Source of the DNA: UMGS1002 sp050309735
GTDB lineage: Bacteria; Bacillota; Clostridia; Oscillospirales; CAG-272
Assembly (NCBI GenBank): GCA_050309735.1
Contig: JBNRMS010000039.1
Location: forward strand, 1-17,575
Direction of reading: 5' to 3'
DNA: 17,575 nucleotides
The notes under the pieces are model-generated. The model saw only the letters and a list, made by a program, of their open reading frames with translations. It did not search any database and was not told the origin of the DNA. Position 1 is the first letter of the stretch. Each line of letters begins with the position of its first letter. Below are positions 1 to 7,850 of this stretch, piece after piece. The position numbers and the translations under genes were made by a program.

Positions 1-198
1 CATGGGAGAAATTCACTTGCGAATATGATATAATATGTACATTGGCAGCTTTCGAAGAAAGCTGCGATGTCGCAAAAGCGAGGAAACGCATGGGAGAAAT
101 TCACTTGCGACTATGATATAATATGTACATTGGCAGCTTTCGAAGAAAGCTGCGATGTCGCAAAAGCAAGGAAACGCGAGGGAGAAATTCACTTGCGA
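1..198 (+). repeat. 88-bp tandem repeat with nested hairpin (2.25 copies)
   Basis: Two nearly identical 88-bp units (1-88, 89-176) are followed by a partial third (177-198). Each unit has a 9-bp perfect stem, GCAGCTTTC / GAAAGCTGC with loop GAA (45-53/57-65 and 133-141/145-153). The stem is extended by ACATT / GATGT and flanked further out by TTGCGA(C) and GTCGCAA. The same element recurs at 9090-9192 and, inverted, at 10884-10960, so it is a dispersed family. It contains TATAAT at 29-34 and 117-122, but I see no good -35 box at the right distance. Its function is unknown; it lies just upstream of pepF. Confidence 0.85.
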
Positions 199-218
199 AC
201 TTAACAAAATCTATTTTA

Positions 219-242
219 GCCGCCAGAGGGCGGCATGGAGGT
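219..242 (+). promoter_or_regulatory. GC hairpin plus strong Shine-Dalgarno site before pepF
   Basis: A perfect 6-bp stem GCCGCC-AGAG-GGCGGC (219-234) is followed by GGAGGT (237-242) and the ATG at 246. The Shine-Dalgarno site fixes the start codon at 246 rather than at an upstream in-frame ATG at 123 that lies inside the repeat. The same hairpin plus Shine-Dalgarno arrangement precedes fprA and cpaF. Confidence 0.6.
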
Positions 243-245
243 TAT

Positions 246-2060
246 ATGACAAACGAAAGAGCCGGGATTCCGGCAAAGTACAAATGGGATTTGTCGTCGG
301 TTTACACCGATGAGGGCGCTTTTGCGGCCGATTTCGCCGCCTGCGAGGCGTTGATTGCCGATTATCCAAAGCACGAGAGCACTATGTTAAATAGTCCCGA
401 GGCGCTTGCCTCGGCTCTCTCCGACCACTTTGCAATCGATCGTAAGCTCGGCCGGCTCTATGAATATGCGGCGCGTAATTTCGACGTTGACACCTCGGTT
501 AACAGTTGGCAGGCGCAGACCGCCAAGGTGATTGACCTTTTCAACCGCTTCGCGTCTGCCTCCTATTTCGCCAGCCCCTATCTCTTAAGACTTGACCAAA
601 AGACGCTTGACGAATGGTTCTCGGCCTCTCCCGAGCTTGAGAAATACCGGCGAACAATAGAGCTTGAGCTTCGCCGCAAGCCCTACACCCTCTCGGACGA
701 GGGCGAGTGGCTGATGGCGTCGATGAGCGCTTGCCTCGACTCGCACGACGGAATTTACAGCATTCTCACCGATTGCGATATGGATTTCGGCAAAATCCGG
801 GGCGAGGACGGCCGCCTTGTCGAGCTGACCGACACCTCATATGTCAAATTCCTGATGAGCTCTGACCGTCGCGTTCGCCGCGCCGCCTTCAATAAGATTT
901 ATCGTGGCTATGGGCAGTTTGGCAACACGATAGCCACAATAATCAATGGATTTGTCAAAGAAAAAGCGACTATATCAAAGATCCGGGGATATGGGAGTAG
1001 CCTTGAGGCGTCTGTCTTTGCAGACGAGGTGACGCCCGAGATATACAATAACCTAATAGATACGGTTAGCAGACATCTTGACGTGCTCTTTGACTACTAC
1101 GAGCTAAAACGGCAGGTTCTCGGCCTGTCAAAGCTGCATATATACGATATCTACGCCCCTCTCATCGCCGACTATGACCGTAGCTATACCTACGAGGAGG
1201 CAAGAGAGGAGGTGCTCGGCTCGGTTAAAATTTTCGGAGATCAGTATTACAACCGGCTCAAGGACGGATTATCTGAGGGAGGCTGGGTTGATGTCTATCC
1301 GAACAAGGGCAAGCGGGGCGGGGCATACAGCGCCGGCAGCTATGATACAGAGCCTCATATACTACTCAACTTCAACGGTAAGTTTGACGACGTTTCAACT
1401 CTGGCGCACGAGGCGGGGCATTCTATGCATTCCGATCTCTCGCGGCGAAATAACGAATTTCATCTTTCAAGCTATACCATTTTTGTGGCCGAGGTGGCCT
1501 CGACGGTGAATGAGCTGCTTCTCTCCGAGAAAAGGCTGCGCGAATCGGAAAACGATATGGAAAAGCTCTCTGTTCTCAATCATCTGATGGAGATTTTTAA
1601 AGGCACTCTTTTCCGCCAGACAATGTTTGCCGAGTTTGAAAAGGAGATATATGCACTTGTTGAATCGGGCGAGCCTCTTACGCGTGAGCTGCTCTGCGAG
1701 CGTTATTATTTAATAGTCAAAAAATATTTCGGGCCGCGCGTTGTGGTTGATAATCCTATTTCGATGGAATGGATGCGCATTCCGCATTTCTATTATAATT
1801 TCTATGTTTATAAATACGCCACCTGCATATCGGCCGCCTCAAGCGTGGTCAAAAAAATTAACGAGCAGGGAGAGGCTTATATAAACAAATACCTTGAGTT
1901 TCTCAAGTGCGGCGGCTCAAAATCGCCGCTTGAGAGCCTCAAGGTCGCCGATATAGACATGACCCGGCCCGAGGTAGTCGAGGCTGCCTGCTCAACCTTC
2001 GCAGAAACGGTAAAACAGTTTCGCGAGATCGCCGGGAGGCAGGGGATGTTGAAAGGGTAA
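246..2060 (+). CDS. pepF: Oligoendopeptidase F (M3 family zinc peptidase)
   Basis: A 604-residue cytoplasmic zinc metallopeptidase that trims oligopeptides, of normal length for PepF. The zinc site HEAGH is at residues 388-392, and the third ligand is probably E416 in the FVAEVASTVNE segment. The N-terminal half (from KYKWDLSSVY) is the helical lid typical of the family. The start at 246 was chosen for its GGAGGT site four bases upstream and because a family-like N-terminus (PAKYKWDLSS) follows. The gene stands alone: repeats lie upstream and hairpins downstream, and it converges on the tad operon. The family assignment is firm; the peptide substrates cannot be deduced. Confidence 0.95.
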   Translation: MTNERAGIPAKYKWDLSSVYTDEGAFAADFAACEALIADYPKHESTMLNSPEALASALSDHFAIDRKLGRLYEYAARNFDVDTSVNSWQAQTAKVIDLFNRFASASYFASPYLLRLDQKTLDEWFSASPELEKYRRTIELELRRKPYTLSDEGEWLMASMSACLDSHDGIYSILTDCDMDFGKIRGEDGRLVELTDTSYVKFLMSSDRRVRRAAFNKIYRGYGQFGNTIATIINGFVKEKATISKIRGYGSSLEASVFADEVTPEIYNNLIDTVSRHLDVLFDYYELKRQVLGLSKLHIYDIYAPLIADYDRSYTYEEAREEVLGSVKIFGDQYYNRLKDGLSEGGWVDVYPNKGKRGGAYSAGSYDTEPHILLNFNGKFDDVSTLAHEAGHSMHSDLSRRNNEFHLSSYTIFVAEVASTVNELLLSEKRLRESENDMEKLSVLNHLMEIFKGTLFRQTMFAEFEKEIYALVESGEPLTRELLCERYYLIVKKYFGPRVVVDNPISMEWMRIPHFYYNFYVYKYATCISAASSVVKKINEQGEAYINKYLEFLKCGGSKSPLESLKVADIDMTRPEVVEAACSTFAETVKQFREIAGRQGMLKG

Positions 2061-2066
2061 GGATGC

Positions 2067-2104
2067 GAGGAGGCGTTGGGGGGAATTTCCCCCAACGCCT
2101 CCTC
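2067..2104 (+). terminator. Strong hairpin after pepF, probable terminator
   Basis: A 16-bp perfect stem (2067-2082 / 2089-2104, GAGGAGGCGTTGGGGG and its complement) with a 6-base loop starts 7 bases after the pepF stop codon. The tail is AAAAACTTTT, not an immediate T-run, so it is not a textbook terminator. It may instead stop transcription less efficiently or protect the 3' end. Confidence 0.55.
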
Positions 2105-2231
2105 AAAAACTTTTGGAGCATTTGGCTCGGCTGATTCCGGAGCATGATGTGTCTGAACCCAACCCCCAATTGGGTCCGGAAGCGGCGCGCAACCGCTTTT
2201 TATATACAAGCACGATACGAGATAGTAAGGG

Positions 2232-2306
2232 GCCCGGGGAGAAACCTTGGTTTCTCCCCGGGCGCGTTTCTTTGGTTACTCTCTTGTCGTGCGACAAGAG
2301 AATAAC
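2232..2306. repeat. Pair of perfect hairpins in the convergent gap
   Basis: The first hairpin has a 15-bp stem (2232-2246 / 2249-2263, GCCCGGGGAGAAACC) with a 2-base loop. The second has a 10-bp stem (2280-2289 / 2292-2301, TCTCTTGTCG) extended by GTTA / TAAC. They lie between the 3' ends of pepF and the DivIVA-like gene and could block read-through from both sides. The first is followed on the plus strand by the T-rich GTTTCTTT. The compact paired form also resembles a dispersed intergenic repeat. The rest of the 304-base gap (2061-2364) shows no gene. Confidence 0.6.
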
Positions 2307-2364
2307 ACAACGCATCTTATTACAATGAGCAATCAAGACAATATTATAACAAAAAAACTATTTC

Positions 2365-2988
2365 TCAAACATGATCAAGAACATTCAGCGCCTTCAAAAT
2401 ATTGTCCCTTGCCAGCTCACCCCGACGCTGCGCGAGCCGCAATGCGCTCTCGGACTCGGTTTTTATTCGCTCTATTTCAAGCTTTAATCCCTTCTCAATA
2501 TCCGAGTATTTCCGGCACTGCTCAAGGATTACCTCCTCCTTTTCACCAAGCGCCCTCTCAAGCTCCCTGTTTTCAAGCTCTCGGCTCTCGCAGCGCGATT
2601 TAAGATCGTTAATCTCTGAGAGCAGCTCCCCGTTTTTCCTCTCGACCTCGGACAGGTCGGCAATACGCGCCTTGAGAATATAGTTCTCGGCAGACAGGCC
2701 GCTCTGCTTCTCATCTGTGTCTGCCGACAGAATCTTGAGCTTTTCGCTAAGCTGAGCAATCTCATCGGAGAGCTTATCGCGCTCGCGCAGTGCCATTGAA
2801 AGCGAGGCCGACTGCTCGGCAAGCTTACTCTCGTAAGCCTCGGCCGCCGCCCGCTGTGCTGCCTCGGCGGCGGCGATAAACTCCTTTACGGCTTTTTTGT
2901 CAAACCCAAAGAGCGAAGTCTTAAAGTTTGCGGTATCCTCGCTCTCTCCGCCTTCTTTGACCGAGATTATTTTTCTGACTTCTTGCAT
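2365..2988 (-). CDS. DivIVA-like coiled-coil protein
   Basis: A 207-residue protein. Residues 22-39 (FKTSLFGFDKKAVKEFIA) resemble the DivIVA N-terminal signature (F...GYD...V..FL), which binds curved or septal membrane in DivIVA/GpsB proteins. Nearly all the rest, from about residue 40, is charged heptad-like coiled coil rich in E, K, A and L. The start at 2988 has AAAGGAG about 11 bases upstream. The gene begins 2 bases after the DUF192 stop codon and is the last gene of the tad transcript. Its place in the operon suggests a role in positioning the pilus machine, but that is an inference; the N-terminal match is modest. Confidence 0.65.
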   Translation of the reverse strand: MQEVRKIISVKEGGESEDTANFKTSLFGFDKKAVKEFIAAAEAAQRAAAEAYESKLAEQSASLSMALRERDKLSDEIAQLSEKLKILSADTDEKQSGLSAENYILKARIADLSEVERKNGELLSEINDLKSRCESRELENRELERALGEKEEVILEQCRKYSDIEKGLKLEIERIKTESESALRLAQRRGELARDNILKALNVLDHV

Positions 2989-2990
2989 TT

Positions 2991-3353
2991 TTATAAAGCT
3001 CCTTTTACAAAATCTAATCTATCGCCCACCGCAAGTCCCTCGCGCTTGGCGAATCCCGGCGAGGTTTCGAGCACGCCAACAGCCCCCCTTACGCGGGGAG
3101 ACACGCGGCCCGGCTTCATTGCCGACAGTATATGTAGAATATCGCCCTTTTGAGAGAGGAATATCGCGTCGATATCAAAGCGCATCATGAAGGTGTGTAT
3201 CTGATTGCAGGGCGAAATATATAGGCCGCCCGCACCGCCGAGGTCTTTTTTCATCATCAGTCCGGCAAATCGGCTAAGAAAAGTGTCGGCGGGGATAACA
3301 TGGCGAAGAATCGGGTGGTTGTCTTTTTCTATGTTGAGGCAGTAGTTTTTCAT
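2991..3353 (-). CDS. DUF192 family protein
   Basis: A 120-residue protein matching DUF192. It has the early R..GLM segment (RFAGLMMKKDL), the central hydrophobic motif ISPCNQIHTFMMRFDIDAIFL, and the C-terminal VLE...G.A...GL..GD.L pattern. The biochemical role of DUF192 is not established. No signal peptide is visible from this start, whereas many family members are exported. The ATG at 3353 was chosen over an upstream one because AAAGGA lies 9 bases before it. It starts 16 bases after tadC and runs almost directly into the DivIVA-like gene, so it is co-transcribed with the pilus genes. Confidence 0.85.
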   Translation of the reverse strand: MKNYCLNIEKDNHPILRHVIPADTFLSRFAGLMMKKDLGGAGGLYISPCNQIHTFMMRFDIDAIFLSQKGDILHILSAMKPGRVSPRVRGAVGVLETSPGFAKREGLAVGDRLDFVKGAL

Positions 3354-3369
3354 GGTATAGTGTCCTTTT

Positions 3370-4287
3370 TTATTGCGTCTTAAACTGCGTGATAAGTTGT
3401 ACAATAACAGGGCCGAGAAGTATAATGAAAAGGACAGGGAAGATGAAGATTATCATGGGGAGCATCATTTTGATGGGGGATTTCATGCCCTTTTCCTCGG
3501 CGGCGTGTCTGCGGGCGTCGCGAAGCTGTTCTGACTGATTTTTGAGTAGGTTCTTTATGGGTATGCCGAGCTTATCGGCTTGAATGAGAGCCGAGGCGAA
3601 GGTTTTAATCTCGGGGACTGTGCTGCACTCGCCAAAATCACGCAGCGCGTCGCGCCGCGGCTTGCCCATTTGAATCTCGCGGGCAAAGAGCATGAGCTCG
3701 TCGATAAGAGGGCCCTCGGTTTTCTCGGCGATTTTCTGCAGCGCCGAATCAAAGCCCAGCCCTGCCTCGATACTGACCGAGAGCAGGTCGAGCACCTCGG
3801 GCAACTGCTGCTTTATCTGGTTTTGCCGCGCCGACACCCGCGAGGAGAGAAAATAGCGGGGCACAAGCACCCAGACGATAAGTCCGACCAAAAAGATCAC
3901 AAGGCGGAGAAGAGGATCTATTCGGTCGACAAAAAAGAGGAAGAGGGGCACAAGCAGAGCGGGTGCCATGACTATGTTTTTTATCAGAATATAGTCGCCG
4001 TGCGAGATGCGCAGGCCGGCATGGCGCAAACTTTTCTCGAGCTTCTCCCCCTTTTTATTGTTTCGGCTTCTCTTGAATTTTGATACATACGCGCTGATTT
4101 GTTTGAGTACGGGCGTGACAAAGCGCTCGTACATCGAGAGTTCAAGCTCTGCGAAAACCTCTTTTTTCTTAACAACGACAAGGTCAAGCCGGTGTTTTCG
4201 CGTGTCGGCTCTTGTCCCTGCCGGGCCGAGGGCAAGGGCGACTATAAAAAAGGCCGATAGAGCCGAGAAGATGACAAGCCAAAACAT
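3370..4287 (-). CDS. tadC: Tad pilus inner-membrane platform protein TadC
   Basis: A 305-residue type II secretion F-domain protein. Membrane segments are visible near residues 1-20, 104-120, 126-147 and 270-298. The F domain begins around residue 160 (QLPEVLDLLSVSIEAGLGFDSALQKIAE). With TadB it forms the platform on which CpaF drives Flp assembly. The ATG at 4287 is preferred over an in-frame TTG at 4293 because GGAGG lies 10 bases before the ATG and only 4 before the TTG. It follows tadB with a 34-base gap and precedes the DUF192 gene. Confidence 0.92.
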   Translation of the reverse strand: MFWLVIFSALSAFFIVALALGPAGTRADTRKHRLDLVVVKKKEVFAELELSMYERFVTPVLKQISAYVSKFKRSRNNKKGEKLEKSLRHAGLRISHGDYILIKNIVMAPALLVPLFLFFVDRIDPLLRLVIFLVGLIVWVLVPRYFLSSRVSARQNQIKQQLPEVLDLLSVSIEAGLGFDSALQKIAEKTEGPLIDELMLFAREIQMGKPRRDALRDFGECSTVPEIKTFASALIQADKLGIPIKNLLKNQSEQLRDARRHAAEEKGMKSPIKMMLPMIIFIFPVLFIILLGPVIVQLITQFKTQ

Positions 4288-4321
4288 AAACAAACCGCCT
4301 CCTTGAATATTTGCATAAAAC

Positions 4322-5281
4322 TTAATACTTAATTGAAAGTATCTTTTTTATCATGAGAAATCCGAGCGTTTCCATAACGGCGCCTATAGCGAGCATAATG
4401 CGTCCGGCACCCGAGGCGACAAAGGACTTCATATATTCGGGATTGATAAGATAAATTATAAGTCCGAGCGCGATGGGCATCACTCCGATGACTATCCCCG
4501 ACATCCGCCCCGATGCGGTTACAACCCGTACATCGGCCTTTAGTTTAACCCTGGCCCGGATGGTTTCGGATATTCCGGCGAGAATTTCGGAGAGGTTTCC
4601 GCCGGTCTGGCGCTGTATGTTTATGGCGGTGACGGCGAGCGAGAGGTCGTCGCTGCCTATTCTCTCGGCCATCGAATTGAGCGCTGATTCGAGTGTGCTG
4701 CCGTATTTCACCTCGGTGCATAGTCGGGCAAATTCCTTTGATATAGGCTCGCCCATGTCAACCGAAATATTCTCTATTGCCTGTCCGAGCGTCAGCCCCG
4801 AGCGCAGGCAGTTGCACATAGTGACAAGTGCATCGCCGAGCTGCTGCTCAAAGGCGGCCACTCGTTTCTTTTTCTGTTTGTTCACATAGAGCGGGGGGCC
4901 GACTATCCCGGCAAGGGCAAAAACGCCGGCGATAATGATATTTCCGGTCAGAAGGGCGAGCAGCCCTGAGGGGACAAAGCTGAGGACAAGCCATGTCGTT
5001 GCAAACTCCTCGGGGCGCATCATCACTCCGGCGGACTGCAGCTCTCCGACAAGTGTTTGCCCGAAACGGCGCTTCTTATGTGTGCGTTTCTTTTTTTTCG
5101 TCCTGTCCGAGGAGAGTTCATCCTTTCCGGGGCGAGGGGGGGCGAGCAAAACCAGCCGTTTTTCGGCGGTGAGTCTTGGCTCCATGAGCCCGCGCAGAAT
5201 TATATAGGAGAGAAGGAAGGAGAGGGCGACCGATGAGGCGCATATCGCAAATAAAAGCCAGCCCTTATCTGAACCAATCAT
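4322..5281 (-). CDS. tadB: Tad pilus inner-membrane platform protein TadB
   Basis: A 319-residue type II secretion F-domain protein. It has an N-terminal membrane helix (about 8-29), a basic cytoplasmic stretch (KKKKRTHKKRR near 62-72), two central helices (about 95-135), the F domain from about 143 (FEQQLGDALVTMCNCLRSGLTLGQAIENI) and C-terminal helices. The GGNLSEIL segment is typical of TadB. Its ATG lies inside the 3' end of cpaF (17-base overlap), so translation of the two is probably coupled. It is the partner of TadC. Confidence 0.92.
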   Translation of the reverse strand: MIGSDKGWLLFAICASSVALSFLLSYIILRGLMEPRLTAEKRLVLLAPPRPGKDELSSDRTKKKKRTHKKRRFGQTLVGELQSAGVMMRPEEFATTWLVLSFVPSGLLALLTGNIIIAGVFALAGIVGPPLYVNKQKKKRVAAFEQQLGDALVTMCNCLRSGLTLGQAIENISVDMGEPISKEFARLCTEVKYGSTLESALNSMAERIGSDDLSLAVTAINIQRQTGGNLSEILAGISETIRARVKLKADVRVVTASGRMSGIVIGVMPIALGLIIYLINPEYMKSFVASGAGRIMLAIGAVMETLGFLMIKKILSIKY

Positions 5282-6584
5282 TATTAACGGCCACTCCGTT
5301 TCCGATTATTTTGTCTATGCAGCGGGGCTTTATGCCGGTGGCTCTGAATTCGCCCCGAAATCTGCCCTGAGAGTCTTTCTCTCCCCGTGTGTCAAAGATA
5401 AAGATGTCGCGCATACGAACAACATCGCCCTCCATTCCGTCAAGCTCTGTTATGCTGATTATTTTTCGGCTGCCGTCCGGAAGGCGCGCCTGCTGCACTA
5501 TCAGATTTATAGCCGAGCAGACCTGATCTCTTATCGCCCTGAGCGGCAGCTCCATGCCCGACATCATCACCATCGTTTCAAGTCTTGAAACGGTGTCGCG
5601 CGGGGTGTTGGCGTGTGTGGTGGTGAGCGAGCCGTCATGCCCGGTATTCATGGCCTGCAGCATATCGAGCGCCTCACCGGAACGCACCTCGCCCACAATA
5701 ATCCGGTCGGGGCGCATACGAAGGGCATTTTTCACAAGGTCGCGGATGCTTATCTGTCCGCTGCCCTCAAGGTTTGCCGGGCGGCTCTCAAGTGTAATCA
5801 GGTGCTCCTGAAAGAGCTGAAGTTCGGCCGCATCTTCAATGGTGACAATTCTCTCGTCGCGGGGAATGAAGGAGGAAAGGACATTAAGAAGGGTGGTTTT
5901 TCCGCTTCCCGTGCCCCCCGCGACAATGATATTAAGCTTGCCCTTAACGGCAGCTTCAAGAAAAAGCAGCATATTCGGACTTGCCGAGCCCCATTCTATC
6001 AAATGGTTGCCGGTTATACGCTTTTTTGAAAATTTTCTGATTGTGAGAACCGGGCCGACGAGCGAGACGGGGGGGATTATGGCATTAACGCGCGAGCCGT
6101 CCGAGAGGCGCGCGTCGACCATCGGACTTGACTCGTCTATATGCCTGCCGATTCGCGAGACTATGCGGTCGATTACGTTCATCACATGGGCGTTGTCGCG
6201 AAAACGCAGAGGGGTCAGGTGTATTCGCCCCTTCCTCTCTACAAAGACCTTGTTCGGGCCGTTTACCATTATCTCGGACACATCGGGGTCGCTGAGAAGC
6301 TCCTCAAGCGGGCCGTAGCCCATGATGTCGTTGTAAATGTCGTCGGCTATTTTGCTTTTGTCTGCCTTAGCGGCCTCTCGAACCTGCACTCCGACCGTTT
6401 CAAGAATCAGGCTTCTTACAAAATCCCCGTTTATGTCTTTTTGATTTTGCTTATTTATTTCGTTTATGACCTGACTGTGGATTTTATTTTTTATGTGAAA
6501 AAGCTCGTCCGAGGCCGAGGAGGTGTCGGCTGCCGGCTGGCCGGCGGGCGACTTTATCTTTTCCATTCGTTCAAGCAGACTCAT
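5265..6584 (-). CDS. cpaF: Tad pilus assembly ATPase CpaF/TadA
   Basis: A 439-residue secretion ATPase (VirB11/GspE superfamily) that forms a hexamer and powers Flp polymerisation. Visible motifs are the N-terminal DPDVSEIMVNGP (99-110), Walker A GGTGSGKT (223-230), Walker B-like RIIVGEV (294-300) and the His box TGHDGSLTTTHANTPRD (314-330). The start at 6584 has AGGAG 8 bases upstream. It is separated from cpaE by 137 bases, the longest gap after tadE in this operon. That gap carries a hairpin and a possible internal promoter. Confidence 0.97.
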   Translation of the reverse strand: MSLLERMEKIKSPAGQPAADTSSASDELFHIKNKIHSQVINEINKQNQKDINGDFVRSLILETVGVQVREAAKADKSKIADDIYNDIMGYGPLEELLSDPDVSEIMVNGPNKVFVERKGRIHLTPLRFRDNAHVMNVIDRIVSRIGRHIDESSPMVDARLSDGSRVNAIIPPVSLVGPVLTIRKFSKKRITGNHLIEWGSASPNMLLFLEAAVKGKLNIIVAGGTGSGKTTLLNVLSSFIPRDERIVTIEDAAELQLFQEHLITLESRPANLEGSGQISIRDLVKNALRMRPDRIIVGEVRSGEALDMLQAMNTGHDGSLTTTHANTPRDTVSRLETMVMMSGMELPLRAIRDQVCSAINLIVQQARLPDGSRKIISITELDGMEGDVVRMRDIFIFDTRGEKDSQGRFRGEFRATGIKPRCIDKIIGNGVAVNNDWFR

Positions 6585-6599
6585 TTTTATAACTCCTAC

Positions 6600-6648
6600 G
6601 CCGCCCTATGCGGCTAAAATTGTAATAGCATTGCGCCACAACGCGCAA
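6600..6648 (-). promoter_or_regulatory. Possible internal promoter and GC hairpin before cpaF
   Basis: Reading the minus strand, TTGCGC (6643-6648), an 18-base spacer and TACAAT (6619-6624) form a weak promoter candidate. A GCCGC-ATAGG-GCGGC hairpin (6600-6614) follows, about where the transcript would begin, and then the AGGAG of cpaF. The -35 box is poor. The -35 also lies in a 7-bp dyad (6630-6636 / 6643-6649). Confidence 0.35.
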
Positions 6649-6721
6649 TTTGCAAAAAATTCAAACCGTCATGAAGCTGTGCAGATCCGACGAAGGCAGG
6701 ATTTATTAGTATCTGACAACC

Positions 6722-7840
6722 CTATAACGTCGCCGCGTATGCCCTCACCGCTTTGGCAACGGCTGATTTTGGCGCGGCCATAACAAAGGGGGTGCCGCGA
6801 TTCATACAGGAGGAGGTGGTTTTGGCGTCGTCGGGAAGGCAGAGCTTCGGGGATAGCATGAGTATTTTTTCAAAATCATTTTTTGTGATTATGCCCGAGG
6901 CGGAGCGATTGAGCAGGAGTGAAACCTTGTCCTTTTGGCGCAGGGCGTCAAGTATTCCGAGGCAGATTTTCGCGTTTCGGAGCGACACGATATCGACATT
7001 TGCAACAAGATTTATAGTGTCGCTGTTCTCTAAGGCCGACACTGTCGTGTCCGAAAATCCGGGAGAGAGATCGATTATTATGTATTCGTAATAGGGGCGT
7101 GAGGTATTGATAATCATCTCAACGGCGCGGTCGGTCACGCACTCGGCAAGCTCGGGGCTCTTGGGCGGCGCAAGCAGATCAAGGCCGCTTTTGTGCATTG
7201 CAAGCATACTTTTCACCGTGTCAATACTCATATCTCCGCTCTCGCGGGCGAGTTCGTATATGGTGTCCTGCGGGTCAAGGTCAAGAAAGACGGCAACATC
7301 GCCGAATTGCAGGTCGGCGTCGATTATCAGTGTTTTTCGCCCCGAGGAGGCAAGAGAAACGGCGGTGTTTACAGCCAGCGTGGTTTTGCCGGTTCCGCCC
7401 TTTCCCCCGAAAAATGAGATAACGCGGCATCTGCCGCGCGGAGCCGGAGCGCTGTCTGACATTCGCTTTTTCTCAAGCGAGTTTGCCTTGATTATCGCGT
7501 CTCCAAGACTTCTCTCAACGTCGGCTATCGGCAAAACCTGCTTTATGCCGTGCTGCATGGCGCGCGAGAGCAGGGCGAGATCAACCTCCTCGGCCAGCAT
7601 AACAACGCTCGCGCCCTTTATTTCCGAATAAACCTGCTCGGCAATCTCAAAGGCATCGCCCGCGCCCTGATTGTAAACCATAACAACCACGTCGGGATTG
7701 TATCCGAGCAGCTTCAGGCTTGTCATGCCGTCATACCCCAAAAAACCGATCACGGCAAATGCCTCGACTGCCAGGACATTTTTGAGCTTTATTTTTATGT
7801 CAAGATCGTCTGCAACGACCGCAATTTTCAACTTTTCCAT
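6722..7840 (-). CDS. cpaE: Tad pilus localisation ATPase CpaE/TadZ
   Basis: A 372-residue protein. Residues 1-120 form a receiver-like (atypical response-regulator) domain, MEKLKIAVVADDLDIKIKL. A ParA/MinD-type ATPase follows, with a deviant Walker A (KGGTGKT, 147-153) and IIDADLQFGDVAVFLDLDP (172-190). Family members position the Tad complex in the cell. The start at 7840 was chosen over an upstream ATG at 7909 because GTGGAG lies just before it and because it begins 10 bases after the cpaB stop codon. The longer frame would overlap cpaB. Confidence 0.93.
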   Translation of the reverse strand: MEKLKIAVVADDLDIKIKLKNVLAVEAFAVIGFLGYDGMTSLKLLGYNPDVVVMVYNQGAGDAFEIAEQVYSEIKGASVVMLAEEVDLALLSRAMQHGIKQVLPIADVERSLGDAIIKANSLEKKRMSDSAPAPRGRCRVISFFGGKGGTGKTTLAVNTAVSLASSGRKTLIIDADLQFGDVAVFLDLDPQDTIYELARESGDMSIDTVKSMLAMHKSGLDLLAPPKSPELAECVTDRAVEMIINTSRPYYEYIIIDLSPGFSDTTVSALENSDTINLVANVDIVSLRNAKICLGILDALRQKDKVSLLLNRSASGIITKNDFEKILMLSPKLCLPDDAKTTSSCMNRGTPFVMAAPKSAVAKAVRAYAATL

Positions 7841-7850
7841 AGCGCTCCAC

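Noticed and set aside
29..122. TATAAT boxes in the repeat as pepF promoters
   Set aside because: No acceptable -35 element lies 16-18 bases upstream of either one.
1..198. CRISPR array
   Set aside because: The 88-bp units abut directly with no unique spacers, and single copies occur elsewhere in the window.
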